Positions 1-7,848 of a DNA stretch of 64,000 nucleotides are shown in pieces (position 1 is the first letter of the stretch; the number at the start of each line of letters is the position of its first letter). The stretch spans positions 1,054,001 to 1,118,000 of the forward strand of contig NZ_JBBOOK010000001.1 of NCBI RefSeq assembly GCF_038003045.1. The letters are read 5' to 3'. Source of the stretch: Sporosarcina sp. FSL W7-1349 (lineage in GTDB: Bacteria; Bacillota; Bacilli; Bacillales_A; Planococcaceae). The notes under the pieces are model-generated. The model made no database searches, was not told the origin of the DNA, and was given only the letters and a program-made list of their open reading frames with translations. The position numbers were made by a program, and so were the translations under genes.

Positions 1-963
1 TATAGGGACCCCAATGGCTGTACCGATTATGGACATAAGGATTACTTCAATCAGTATAAGTTTAGAAACGGAACTATGAAGATAACCAAGACTCTTCATG
101 ATTGCAAATTCCTTTTTTCTTTCCATCACACTTGTATAGATCATATTAAAAACAATAAATCCGCTGATAAACATGGATAACCCGGCAATCAAATAAAAGA
201 ATGTATAAAGCCCCCCAATGTCGTTACTTTGTCGATCATCCGCGACCACTGGTTGAATATATACATTTGAATTCCGAAATTCTTCCTGGAGCGAGTGAAA
301 AAGTTGCTCCCCTTCTTCATTCGTTTGAAATCTTACATATGAAAGCTCGTGATCCATACCAGTCCAATCTCTTAACAAATCGAGTGGAGCCATAATTCGG
401 AAGTTTGATGATTTCGCACCTTCCCAGTCACTCGGGCTTGCAAGTAGCTGCGTATATTCAACAATGGCGGAAACCTTCGCTTCACCCAAATCGGTAAACC
501 TAATGGTATCTCCAACCTTTTTATGCAACAGATCTGCAACAACGTCTGGGATTACTAATCCTTCATTATCTAAAGTCCCTTCAATAACAGGAAGTTTAAG
601 TAAAGAACTATTTTGATCATTTACGCCTGTAATTCGTACGGATCTTTGATTTATGGATTGATCGCCCTCTAGTTCAAAGAATGCTTGTTTATCTAGCGCA
701 AGCAATGTTCCCGTTACAGCTGGACTCGTTAAAACTGACGAAACCATATCTTCAGAGTACGTATGTTCATCGCTTAAAACCCAGTAATCCGCATTAGCCA
801 CATACATTTGTTCATAATAATCGAAAACAGCATTTGTTGTTTTGTCTGCAATTAACATAGATGTTACAAACGCTATACCCAAAATAATTCCAAGCAGTGA
901 AATGAAGAATCGTTTTCTATTTTGTGTGATGTTACGCCATGAAATTCGCCATATATTTAGCAT
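1..963 (-). CDS. ABC transporter permease, FtsX/MacB type (3' end outside window)
   Basis: Integral membrane subunit of an ABC exporter. I translated the minus strand from ATG at 961-963 and the frame stays open to base 1, giving 321 codons without a stop, so the C-terminus lies outside the window. The N-terminus (MLNIWRISWRNITQNRKRFF) is typical of MacB/FtsX permeases, followed by a membrane segment at about residues 20-40 (SLLGIILGIAFVTSM). A long extracytoplasmic MacB_PCD-like domain covers about 45-250, then a second membrane segment (LYTFFYLIAGLSMFISGFIV), the motif MERKKEFAIMKSLG and the start of a third segment. It overlaps the upstream ATPase gene by 32 bases, which suggests translational coupling. 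The substrate cannot be told from sequence. Confidence 0.85.
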   Translation of the reverse strand, partial: MLNIWRISWRNITQNRKRFFISLLGIILGIAFVTSMLIADKTTNAVFDYYEQMYVANADYWVLSDEHTYSEDMVSSVLTSPAVTGTLLALDKQAFFELEGDQSINQRSVRITGVNDQNSSLLKLPVIEGTLDNEGLVIPDVVADLLHKKVGDTIRFTDLGEAKVSAIVEYTQLLASPSDWEGAKSSNFRIMAPLDLLRDWTGMDHELSYVRFQTNEEGEQLFHSLQEEFRNSNVYIQPVVADDRQSNDIGGLYTFFYLIAGLSMFISGFIVFNMIYTSVMERKKEFAIMKSLGYLHSSVSKLILIEVILMSIIGTAIGVPI

Positions 964-1651
964 AATCGTCATCCTTTCTAGCAATCACTTGATCAATCAT
1001 TCCATCTTTAAAAAGAATAATTCGATCTGCAAAACCAGCCGCGAAAATATCATGTGTAACCATTATGATGGTTTGATTGCTTTCTCGATTGAACCGTAAC
1101 ATTAATGCAAGGATTTCTTCGGCTTTATGTCTATCTAAATTTCCGGTTGGTTCATCAGCCAATAAAACGGCAGGATGATTGACTAGCGCCCTGGCTATAG
1201 CGACTCGTTGTTGTTGACCACCACTCAGCAAATTTGCTCGTTTTCGGCCTAGTCCTTTCAATCCCACAGAATCCAGTAAATCTAAAATAATTGAATTTTT
1301 TTCTTTAGTTAAACTGCCATCCGCATGAAGAGGGAAAGCAATATTTTCTTCTACCGTTAATGTAGGGAGAAGCTGATAATTTTGAAATATAAAACCCATG
1401 TATTTTCTGCGGAATAGCGTTCTTTCCTTTTCCGTCATCGTACTTACATTAGTCTGATTGATGTATATATCTCCTTCAGAAGGTAGATCAAGACCACCTA
1501 AAAGTTGAAGTAACGTACTTTTACCGGAACCACTTGGCCCCATTATAGCCACAAATTCTCCTTCCCCAATATTCAAATCAATACCTTTCAACACTTGGGT
1601 TGTTTCTTGCCCCTGTATAAATTCCTTTTTTACATTCTTGACCTCAATCAT
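932..1651 (-). CDS. ABC transporter ATP-binding protein, LolD/MacB type
   Basis: Cytoplasmic ATPase (239 aa) that pairs with the downstream FtsX-type permease. Walker A GPSGSGKST is at residues 38-46, the Q-loop glutamine at about 90, the signature LSGGQQQR at 142-149, Walker B VLLADEP at 162-168, a D-loop (GNLD) just after it and the switch histidine at about 200. All catalytic residues are present. The start is supported by AGGAGG at 1661-1666, nine bases upstream. A 21-base palindrome lies 30 bases upstream of the start codon, so the operon is probably controlled by a dimeric repressor. Family members export peptides, antibiotics or lipoproteins; this one's cargo is unknown. The region is more AT-rich than the core genes to the right. 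Confidence 0.92.
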   Translation of the reverse strand: MIEVKNVKKEFIQGQETTQVLKGIDLNIGEGEFVAIMGPSGSGKSTLLQLLGGLDLPSEGDIYINQTNVSTMTEKERTLFRRKYMGFIFQNYQLLPTLTVEENIAFPLHADGSLTKEKNSIILDLLDSVGLKGLGRKRANLLSGGQQQRVAIARALVNHPAVLLADEPTGNLDRHKAEEILALMLRFNRESNQTIIMVTHDIFAAGFADRIILFKDGMIDQVIARKDDDYAKYMANFMA

Positions 1652-1680
1652 GGTTTCATTCCTCCTATGCTTTATGCAAT

Positions 1681-1701
1681 ACTATATACTAAGTATATAG
1701 T
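1681..1701. promoter_or_regulatory. Perfect palindromic operator upstream of the ABC exporter
   Basis: Half-sites ACTATATACT and AGTATATAGT are exact reverse complements separated by a single A. The site lies 30 bases upstream of the ATPase start codon and contains TATACT/TATAGT strings that could be the -10 element, so a bound dimer would block transcription. Its core (TACT-R-AGTA) recurs at the centre of the palindrome at 1758-1798. Spacing and symmetry suit a PadR-, GntR- or TetR-like regulator. No such regulator gene is inside the window. Confidence 0.6.
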
Positions 1702-1757
1702 AGATGGAAGTGAAATCAGGTAAATTGCTATATCTTTTTCGTCCAAAATAAAAAAAT

Positions 1758-1798
1758 ACCTATATATAACATGTACTGAGTACATATTATATATAGGT
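1758..1798. terminator. 41-base near-perfect palindrome; possible terminator and second operator
   Basis: Arms ACCTATATATAACATGTACT and AGTACATATTATATATAGGT flank a central G and differ at only one pair. On the minus strand the arm is followed by a T-rich tract (ATTTTTTTATTTT), which suits a terminator for the VOC gene that ends at 1914. The stem is very AT-rich for a terminator. The centre (TGTACT-G-AGTACA) resembles the core of the operator at 1681-1701, so it may also be a regulator binding site. Confidence 0.5.
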
Positions 1799-1913
1799 GC
1801 TTATGTTTTCTAAAGTAGGTCTCTGTTTTCATTGGAATTCAGCTTACTAAAGCAAGTCACAATACTTTTCTGCCAACTTTCCGCTTTTATTCAGCCAAGT
1901 ACCGAGCTGTACT

Positions 1914-2831
1914 TTATATTCCTTCGTATGCTTTCTGTAACTCCGCAAGATCAAGCTTTTTCATTGTAAGAGTTGCCTGATTAACATGCGCAATTTGTTC
2001 CGGTGTGCCACTCGTCATCATCTCTTCCATTTCGCTCGGCACAATTTGCCAAGACACTCCAAACTTATCTTTCAGCCAACCGCATTGCTCGGCTTCAGGA
2101 ACCGCGGACAGCTTTTCCCAGTAGTCATCAATCTCTTCTTGTGTATCGCAATAGACCATAAATGAGATGGCCTCGTTAAAACTGAATTGATGATCCATCG
2201 CGCTGTCCATTGCGGTTATCCAATAATTCTCAAGCATAAAATCAGAAAACATGATGTTTCCTTCTTTGTCAGGTTCCATGCCTTGGGGGTAGCGCGCAAG
2301 AAGGCCTTGTTTTGCATTCTTAAATACGGACAAATAAAAATGGATCGCTTCTTCTGCTTTGCCGCACTGATCCCCGACAAACAATAGCGATGGTATGATC
2401 GTAGGCCGCTCTTCCCCTTCTGGATTCGTAAGGATTAACTGCCACGACAAACCATACTTATCTTGAATCCAGCCATACTTCTCACTGAATGGATACTTAC
2501 CAAGCGGCATTAACACAGTTCCACCTTCGGACAATTTATTCCAAACCTCATTTATTTTTTCACTCGCGTGTTTTTCTCGGGATGGGTCAAAATTTACGAA
2601 GAAAGACACCGACGGATTGAATTTGAAAAAAGGACCCGCGTTGATTGCCATGAATTTTTGTCCCCAAAGTTCTAATGAAACTAGTTCGGCATCACCGGAT
2701 GGTGTGTCATGGACTGTTGTTTCATTTGTAATTCTGGAGTCCGGGAAAATGGAAGCATAAAACGCTGCTGCTTCCTTCGCCTCCTTGTCATACCATAAAT
2801 GTGGAACGATGTTTTGATTTTTTTTTGTCAT
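1914..2831 (-). CDS. Two-domain VOC/PhnB-like protein
   Basis: A 305-residue protein made of two tandem vicinal-oxygen-chelate domains of the type named 3-demethylubiquinone-9 3-methyltransferase or PhnB-like. Domain 1 covers about residues 6-135 (HLWYDKEAKEAAAFYASIFP ... YGWIQDKYGLSWQLIL) and domain 2 about 143-290 (PSLLFVGDQCGKAEEAIHFY ... FGVSWQIVPSEM). Each domain ends in the family's GxSWQ signature. Despite the family name, members are not shown to be methyltransferases; they are usually taken to be dioxygenase- or glyoxalase-like enzymes or binding proteins. A good ribosome binding site (AGGAGG) lies just upstream of the ATG at 2831. It is monocistronic, with no partner that indicates a substrate. 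Confidence 0.85.
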   Translation of the reverse strand: MTKKNQNIVPHLWYDKEAKEAAAFYASIFPDSRITNETTVHDTPSGDAELVSLELWGQKFMAINAGPFFKFNPSVSFFVNFDPSREKHASEKINEVWNKLSEGGTVLMPLGKYPFSEKYGWIQDKYGLSWQLILTNPEGEERPTIIPSLLFVGDQCGKAEEAIHFYLSVFKNAKQGLLARYPQGMEPDKEGNIMFSDFMLENYWITAMDSAMDHQFSFNEAISFMVYCDTQEEIDDYWEKLSAVPEAEQCGWLKDKFGVSWQIVPSEMEEMMTSGTPEQIAHVNQATLTMKKLDLAELQKAYEGI

Positions 2832-3088
2832 AGTCGATCCTCCTAATTTTCCGTTGACATTTTACTGTAGCAGGTCTGGAAGTAGACAGCTCCTAAGGAT
2901 TACGACTGCTAACAGACCTGTGTAAATCCAATGGCTAATTATAACTTTCTTCGAAGATATTTTATTTCCTCTTTTCGATGTTAGATGAAATAAAGTGATG
3001 TCATGAATTCAATATCAATTAATTGGATTCCTGGTCGGTTTATATACCTCTATTCAGCAATCAAAATGTATAATACTGTAGAATTCTT

Positions 3089-3116
3089 TTGGACATCTGA
3101 AAACTCTGATTAGTAT
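3089..3116 (+). promoter_or_regulatory. Candidate sigma-A promoter for the methyltransferase gene
   Basis: TTGGAC at 3089-3094 and TAGTAT at 3111-3116 with a 16-base spacer lie about 70 bases before the start codon. The rest of the 355-base gap between the divergent genes (2832-3186) is AT-rich and shows no other convincing gene, repeat or hairpin. Confidence 0.35.
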
Positions 3117-3186
3117 TTTTCGGGAAAAGCTCCTGTTTACGGTAGAACATTGGCTATCTCAGTTTTACTTGAAAGGAGATTTGAAT

Positions 3187-3795
3187 ATGGGGATTTTTAA
3201 AAAATTTGCTTTACAGTTTGGGAAGCCAGAAGGGATGTTAGGCGGCATTGCAGGTAGATTAATGGCATCCACAAATGTTGAAAAAAACAAGTGGACCATT
3301 TCATTGTTAAATATTCAAAGTTCGGATTACGTCTTGGAAATTGGTTTCGGGCCAGGGATTGCAACTGAACTAGTTTCAAAAGTTATTCACGACGGGCATT
3401 ATGTTGGAATTGATTATTCAGATGTCATGTTACGGCAAGCAAGAAAAAGAAATAAAAAGGCGCTGCAAGAAGGAAAAGTCACATTAAAACTGGAGGAAGT
3501 TAGTAATATATCTCCATCTGATCTCAAGTTTGACACAGTGTTTTCAGTTAATTCCATTATTTTTTGGGAGGACCCCGTTAACTCATTGAAGAGAATACGC
3601 AAAGTGATGAAACCAAAAGGTCTAATCGCCTTAACGGTCCTTCCATACATGAAAGGCGCGACGGAAGAAACATCAATAAAACTAGGGAGCGATATCAGTC
3701 AGTATCTAAAACAAGCAGGGTTTTCTACTATTAAAACGGAATTAAAGGAAATGAAACCCGTTGCCGCGATATGTGTACTTGGAGTTAATCAATAA
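3187..3795 (+). CDS. Class I SAM-dependent methyltransferase
   Basis: A 202-residue cytoplasmic methyltransferase. Motif I (VLEIGFGPG, about residues 49-57) binds the methionine part of SAM, the acidic residue of motif II is in VGIDYSDV (about 73-80), and the motif IV region is FSVNSIIFWEDP. It belongs to the Methyltransf_11/UbiE-like group. No substrate-specific motif is recognisable. The ATG at 3187 is chosen because AAGGAG at 3173-3178 sits nine bases upstream; an in-frame ATG at 3169 has no ribosome binding site. It is one of only a few plus-strand genes here and lies in the AT-rich accessory segment. It may act on a small molecule, but that is not determined. Confidence 0.85.
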   Translation: MGIFKKFALQFGKPEGMLGGIAGRLMASTNVEKNKWTISLLNIQSSDYVLEIGFGPGIATELVSKVIHDGHYVGIDYSDVMLRQARKRNKKALQEGKVTLKLEEVSNISPSDLKFDTVFSVNSIIFWEDPVNSLKRIRKVMKPKGLIALTVLPYMKGATEETSIKLGSDISQYLKQAGFSTIKTELKEMKPVAAICVLGVNQ

Positions 3796-3957
3796 GGAAA
3801 GTCTAGCTTTCATATAGTGTGGAGGAAATTCTACCTGCCTAGAAAGCTGGAATAAGTTTTTCTTCCTTCAACAGATGGCCCTGAAACAGGCATCATGCAC
3901 GATTCAATCAGTGGGTCCTAAAGCTGCGATTACTTACTTGGACTGTAAAGGAGAGAA

Positions 3958-4701
3958 TTGGATTCTATGGAGTATGGTTTTTGGTTAGTAATCATCTTCA
4001 CAATATTTTACGAGCCAATTATCGGATATTTTGATTTCCAAAAATTTAAAGTGGATATAAAAGAAAATCAAAACGCGAGATTGAAATATTATATAAATAC
4101 AATAATTGGTCTATGGGTTCCTACCATCTTCATTTTATTATTAGTTTTTATCTCAGATCTCACTTTAAATGATATTGGATTGTCTATTCCCAGTATTAAC
4201 ACTGATATCTTAGGATCATTCGTTACGTATTCTGTATTTGCTATTGCTTTCCTTTATTTAGTTGGCATCTTATACTATTCTATTGGCTATCAATTTAGCG
4301 ATAAGATTAGAACTAAATTTGCACAAACAAAAGAGAAGGAATGGGAAAATGTCAATTTTTCAATAATACTACCCATTACTAAAAAAGAAAAAAGATTATG
4401 GAGTTATGTTTCGTTAATAGCAGGAGTTACCGAAGAAATAATTTATAGAGGTTTTCTACTCTTCGCTTTAAGTTATTTATTTCCTAATTTCTCGATTTGG
4501 TTAATTATAATGTTTTCTTCCCTATTGTTCGGATTAGCTCACACTTATCAAGGCTTTACAATTGGGGTATTACGAACAACTGTTGTTGGAGTAATATTTT
4601 CAGTTCTATATATTGGAATCAGTTCAATTTTGCCACTTATCGTCCTTCATTTTTTGATAGACTATGTAGCAAAGTTAGGTGATGTAAAAGCACAAAATTA
4701 A
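3958..4701 (+). CDS. CPBP-family intramembrane glutamic endopeptidase
   Basis: A multispanning membrane protein of 247 residues related to the CAAX protease/bacteriocin-processing (CPBP, Abi) family. The motif EExxxR appears as TEEIIYRG at about residues 158-165, the first conserved histidine as FGLAHTY near 195 and the second as VLHFLIDY near 231, so the predicted active site is complete. About seven hydrophobic segments are visible. The start is probably TTG at 3958, four bases after AAAGGAG at 3947-3953; ATG at 3967 is the alternative. Relatives cleave prenylated or membrane-anchored substrates or give bacteriocin immunity; here the role is unknown. Codon use is AT-rich, like its neighbours at 1-3800 and unlike the core genes. 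Confidence 0.88.
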   Translation: MDSMEYGFWLVIIFTIFYEPIIGYFDFQKFKVDIKENQNARLKYYINTIIGLWVPTIFILLLVFISDLTLNDIGLSIPSINTDILGSFVTYSVFAIAFLYLVGILYYSIGYQFSDKIRTKFAQTKEKEWENVNFSIILPITKKEKRLWSYVSLIAGVTEEIIYRGFLLFALSYLFPNFSIWLIIMFSSLLFGLAHTYQGFTIGVLRTTVVGVIFSVLYIGISSILPLIVLHFLIDYVAKLGDVKAQN

Positions 4702-4877
4702 ATTTATACGCTTGGAGCAATTATTAAGTACAAATCAGCACTGGTTTTTACTTCCTGTAATGACATTAACAGTCCTAAAGAATATTGAACTTTTAACCTT
4801 GACCGATCGTCTCCCCACTACCGATTCTACGGCCTTCATTAATGCACTCAACGTCCTTTAGAAGTTCTTTTTGTCGA
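4702..4877 (-). other. 3' flank of the intron with a short coding-like remnant
   Basis: No intact gene. On the minus strand directly after the intron, the frame 4876-4793 reads as a 27-residue tail ending in INEGRRIGSGETIGQG and a stop. The pattern EGRRIGSGxI resembles the C-terminal strand of EF-Tu-like domain-III proteins. It could be the end of a decayed gene that once lay here. This is a low-confidence reading of a short string. Confidence 0.25.
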
Positions 4878-6762
4878 ATCGAGTAGGAGGGAGTGATTAG
4901 CTCCCGACCTCTCACACCACCGTACGTACGGTTCCGTATACGGCGGTTCAATAACTTAAGTATCGACGCTCATACAAGTGATTCAGGTCTTTCAGACCCC
5001 ACTTGGTGAGCGTTTCTGCTTTGATTGCTTTATGTAGAGTTTCGCTTTTGGAGACTCTCCAATATCCCTTTCGGGAATTTGATACTTTCCAAGCTTCTTC
5101 ATGTAAAATTCCCAGCCTTCGTAACTGACGGTATTTTGTCCATATCTTCTTCCAACGTTTCCATATCAGTTGACGTAACCGATGGTTCAGCCATTGTGCC
5201 ATGGATTTGATAAAACTTTTCATAAAGCCAATTCCATAGTAGTTTATCCAACCTATTGTCACTTGGTTGATTTCTTTGGCAATCTCGTCAAAGCGGCCCG
5301 GGCGATTCCGTTTGGTGATTTTCTTTAATTTTGATTTGAATCGACTTTTTGCGGAGTGATGTGGTCTACAACCCACACCTTTAGATGTGGAATGGAGGCA
5401 GAAACCGAGGAACTTGAGTTTGACCGGAGAACCCACCTTGCTCTTTTCTTGGTTCACTGTCAGCTTCAAATCATGTTCAAGGAACTTTGTAATGCTTTCC
5501 AAAACACGTTCCCCTGCTCGCCTGCTTTTCACGTATATGCAGAAATCATCCGCAAATCGTACGAATTTATGCCCCCGTCTTTCAAGTTCCCTATCTAATT
5601 GATTCAAATAGACATTGCTAAGAATCGGGGAGAGTACGCCACCTTGCGGAGCACCTTCTTCTGTTGGACTGATAAGTCCATCTTCAAGGATGCCACTCTT
5701 TAGAAACTTCCATATCAACTTTAGGACAATCTTGTCGTTTATGAACTCTTTTAGATATTCCATCAGCTTCTGATGATTAATGGTGTCGAAGTAGCTTTTT
5801 AAATCACAATCGACTACCACTCTATAACCTTGTTCATAATATGTGATGGATTGCTTAATGGCTTGATGCTGATTCCGTTTTGGACGAAAACCATAGCTCC
5901 TCTCCGAAAAATGAGGGTCAATGATTTTACCAATCACCTGATAGATGGCTTGTTGAACCATTCGATCCCGTACACACGGTATGCCGAGTTTTCGCATTGA
6001 CCCATCTAACTTTGGAATTTCAACACGTTTTACTGGCAGTGGTTCGTACGAACCGTCTTTCAGCTTTCTAATAAGTTGGGTTCGGTATTTGGCTACATGA
6101 CCTAAAAGTTCATCTACTGTCATTTCATCGACACCCGGCGCCCCTTTATTTGCCTTCACTTTCTTACAAGCGTTAAAGAGGTTGTTGATGTCGACTACTT
6201 TATCAATCAAATCGATACCATCCTGTCGCTCCATTTCTGTAAAGACAGGACTGCACGCTCCCGCATATTCTTCGGTTTCCAACCTATCCCTTTGCGGCCA
6301 GCCATCTGCCGATGTTTTCTGTGGTCTTTGCACTGTCTTTACCTCCATTTCATTTCAGGATTATTATTGTTCAGCCCTTCGTCCTTATGGACTACTATGG
6401 CTTCTGCTGACTTCTTACAGTTCAACCTGCCATCACTGACCGGTTTGTTCCTGTGGGATATTCCATCCCTCTTGTCGGGAACCCCTGTAAGACCTCCCCG
6501 GGTAAGAGCTATAACCTTCCTCCCATGTAACCGCTGCATTTACTGTATGGAACTCGGGCAGTATTGGACTTTGTTTTGTACGGCAAACTCGTCCGTTCCA
6601 ATTCAGCCTCATATGCAGTTTCTGTCCGTCGGTTCGGGATTTTGCCGCCGGCTTCCTTCAGATTCCACCTCACGGTGGACACCCTTGCCTTAAGCTAACA
6701 GTTCCTACTGCCAAGCCTGTAGTGGACTTTCACCACCAAGTTATAGCCCATGCCGGGCACAC
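4878..6762 (-). mobile_element. Group II intron, bacterial class C-like, with maturase
   Basis: The 5' boundary is set by GTGTGCCCGGCA starting at 6762 on the minus strand, the conserved start of many bacterial class C introns. The 3' end carries a domain V-like hairpin at 4916-4947 (ACCGCCGT ... ACGGTGGT), starting one base after the maturase stop. A domain VI stem with GGTCGGGAG and CTCCCTCCTACTCGAT follows, so the 3' boundary is near 4878. Total length is about 1.9 kb, usual for the class. The intron sits only a few bases after the T-run of the terminator of the ypoC operon. This is the known target preference of class C introns, which insert behind rho-independent terminators. The encoded protein lacks a recognisable C-terminal endonuclease domain. 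All parts look intact, so it may be active. Confidence 0.92.
4948..6333 (-). CDS. ltrA: Group II intron reverse transcriptase/maturase
   Basis: Intron-encoded protein of about 461 residues that assists splicing and reverse-transcribes the intron during retrohoming. RT motifs visible are VVVDCDLKSYFD (about residue 172-183), GAPQGGVLSP (about 227-236) and FADD (about 260-263), where F replaces the usual Y of the catalytic YADD box. A maturase X domain follows (WINYYG, RWKKIWTKYRQLRRLG). The protein ends near LYERRYLSY without an HNH endonuclease, as in class C. I prefer GTG at 6331-6333 because GGAGG lies eight bases upstream; the frame also has ATG at 6348, but that start has no ribosome binding site. 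The gene lies wholly inside the intron. Confidence 0.93.
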   Translation of the reverse strand: MQRPQKTSADGWPQRDRLETEEYAGACSPVFTEMERQDGIDLIDKVVDINNLFNACKKVKANKGAPGVDEMTVDELLGHVAKYRTQLIRKLKDGSYEPLPVKRVEIPKLDGSMRKLGIPCVRDRMVQQAIYQVIGKIIDPHFSERSYGFRPKRNQHQAIKQSITYYEQGYRVVVDCDLKSYFDTINHQKLMEYLKEFINDKIVLKLIWKFLKSGILEDGLISPTEEGAPQGGVLSPILSNVYLNQLDRELERRGHKFVRFADDFCIYVKSRRAGERVLESITKFLEHDLKLTVNQEKSKVGSPVKLKFLGFCLHSTSKGVGCRPHHSAKSRFKSKLKKITKRNRPGRFDEIAKEINQVTIGWINYYGIGFMKSFIKSMAQWLNHRLRQLIWKRWKKIWTKYRQLRRLGILHEEAWKVSNSRKGYWRVSKSETLHKAIKAETLTKWGLKDLNHLYERRYLSY

Positions 6763-6764
6763 CT

Positions 6765-6798
6765 TAAAAACCCCCTTTAGATAATCATCCAAAGGGGG
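6765..6798 (-). terminator. Rho-independent terminator of dnaD-nth-ypoC and intron target site
   Basis: On the minus strand CCCCCTTT pairs perfectly with AAAGGGGG across a 12-base loop, followed by TTTTTAAG. The intron begins at 6762, immediately after this tail, so the hairpin is the 5' exon recognition element of the class C intron. The insertion leaves the terminator itself intact. Confidence 0.9.
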
Positions 6799-6851
6799 AA
6801 AACGATATCACTTTATTTTAATCGGTACATCTTTTTTCAAACGGTACGAAT

Positions 6852-7199
6852 TTATTTTAAACTTATGGCCAGCCGCGCTGCCTTCTTCTTCATTTCCCCG
6901 AACAATGCGTCCAGTTGTACAAACGCATAGTGACTGGCGAGTTTCGCCTTCACGAATTCCAGGCGTTCGCCTCCGTTTAATGGGGATAATCGGTAGCCTT
7001 CCCGCCCGCTCCGCGCATCGGTCTGCACACCACCCAGTTCGAGCAGCCGTTCATACATTCCAACCGCTTCTCGCATCATTTCCGCGGCTCGTTTGTCTTT
7101 CTGTGCATACAATGCCTCAATCGTCTCCCGCTTTGTTTCCCACTCTGCAAAATACGGGGAAAGGACCTCCTTGTCGATCCGCTTCCCGTCATTCGGCAC
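6852..7199 (-). CDS. ypoC: YpoC family protein
   Basis: A 115-residue soluble protein matching the position and character of B. subtilis YpoC, downstream of nth. Its start overlaps the nth stop by 11 bases, so the two are translationally coupled. The middle segment (LSPYFAEWETKRETIEALYAQKDKRAAEMM) and the C-terminal helix (ASHYAFVQLDALFGEMKKKAARL) look all-helical. No catalytic motif is visible and the family has no established function. Operon context with dnaD and nth hints at DNA metabolism, which is inference. The gene is followed by a strong terminator and then by the inserted intron. Confidence 0.8.
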   Translation of the reverse strand: MPNDGKRIDKEVLSPYFAEWETKRETIEALYAQKDKRAAEMMREAVGMYERLLELGGVQTDARSGREGYRLSPLNGGERLEFVKAKLASHYAFVQLDALFGEMKKKAARLAISLK

Positions 7200-7842
7200 G
7201 TTCTTTCATCCTCTTCTTCCCTTCCCGGCAGAGCGGCAACAGCGGGCATTCCGGACAGTTGGGATTTTGCGCCTTGCAGTGGTAACGCCCGAAGAAAATG
7301 ATCCGATGATGCGTATCGGTCCATTGCTCCCGCGGCGTCCAGCGCATGATTTTCTCCTCGACGGCAAGCGGCGAGTCTTTCCAGCGGTTCATGCCGAGCC
7401 GTTTCGCCACCCGTTCCACGTGCGTATCGACCGCCATCGCAGGAATTCCAAATGCGTTCGAGACAACGACATTGGCTGTCTTGCGCCCCACGCCCGGGAA
7501 CGTCATGAGCACATCCCGGTTCGGCGGCACAATGCCCCCGTATTCGTCAATCAGCAATTGGCTGAGCGCCCGGATGTTTTTCGCCTTGTTGCGATAGAGG
7601 CCGATTGAACGGATATCATTTTCCAGCTCCGCCGTCTCAACCGCCAAATAATCCTCCGGCGTCTTATATTTTTTGAATAAATCCGCCGTCACCCGGTTCA
7701 CCAGCACATCTGTGCATTGGGCGGATAACAGCGTAGCGATGAGCAACTCAAACGGATTCGCATGCACGAGTTCGCAATGCGCCTCCGGGAACATTTCCCC
7801 GAATTGTTCCAGGCAATATTCCCATTGTTTTTTCGTCAACAT
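7189..7842 (-). CDS. nth: Endonuclease III
   Basis: DNA N-glycosylase/AP lyase for oxidised pyrimidines in base-excision repair (217 aa). The helix-hairpin-helix motif FPGVGRKTANVVV carries catalytic Lys121, and the catalytic Asp139 is in AVDTHVERV. The C-terminal [4Fe-4S] loop has cysteines at 189, 196, 199 and 205 (C-x6-C-x2-C-x5-C). All key residues are present and the length is standard. The gene lies six bases downstream of dnaD and overlaps ypoC, giving a dnaD-nth-ypoC operon as in B. subtilis. Confidence 0.97.
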   Translation of the reverse strand: MLTKKQWEYCLEQFGEMFPEAHCELVHANPFELLIATLLSAQCTDVLVNRVTADLFKKYKTPEDYLAVETAELENDIRSIGLYRNKAKNIRALSQLLIDEYGGIVPPNRDVLMTFPGVGRKTANVVVSNAFGIPAMAVDTHVERVAKRLGMNRWKDSPLAVEEKIMRWTPREQWTDTHHRIIFFGRYHCKAQNPNCPECPLLPLCREGKKRMKERAE

Positions 7843-7848
7843 CTATAT

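Noticed and set aside
6292..6693. Open frames in the 5' part of the intron on the plus strand
   Set aside because: This part folds as the intron ribozyme domains I-III; the frames are chance.
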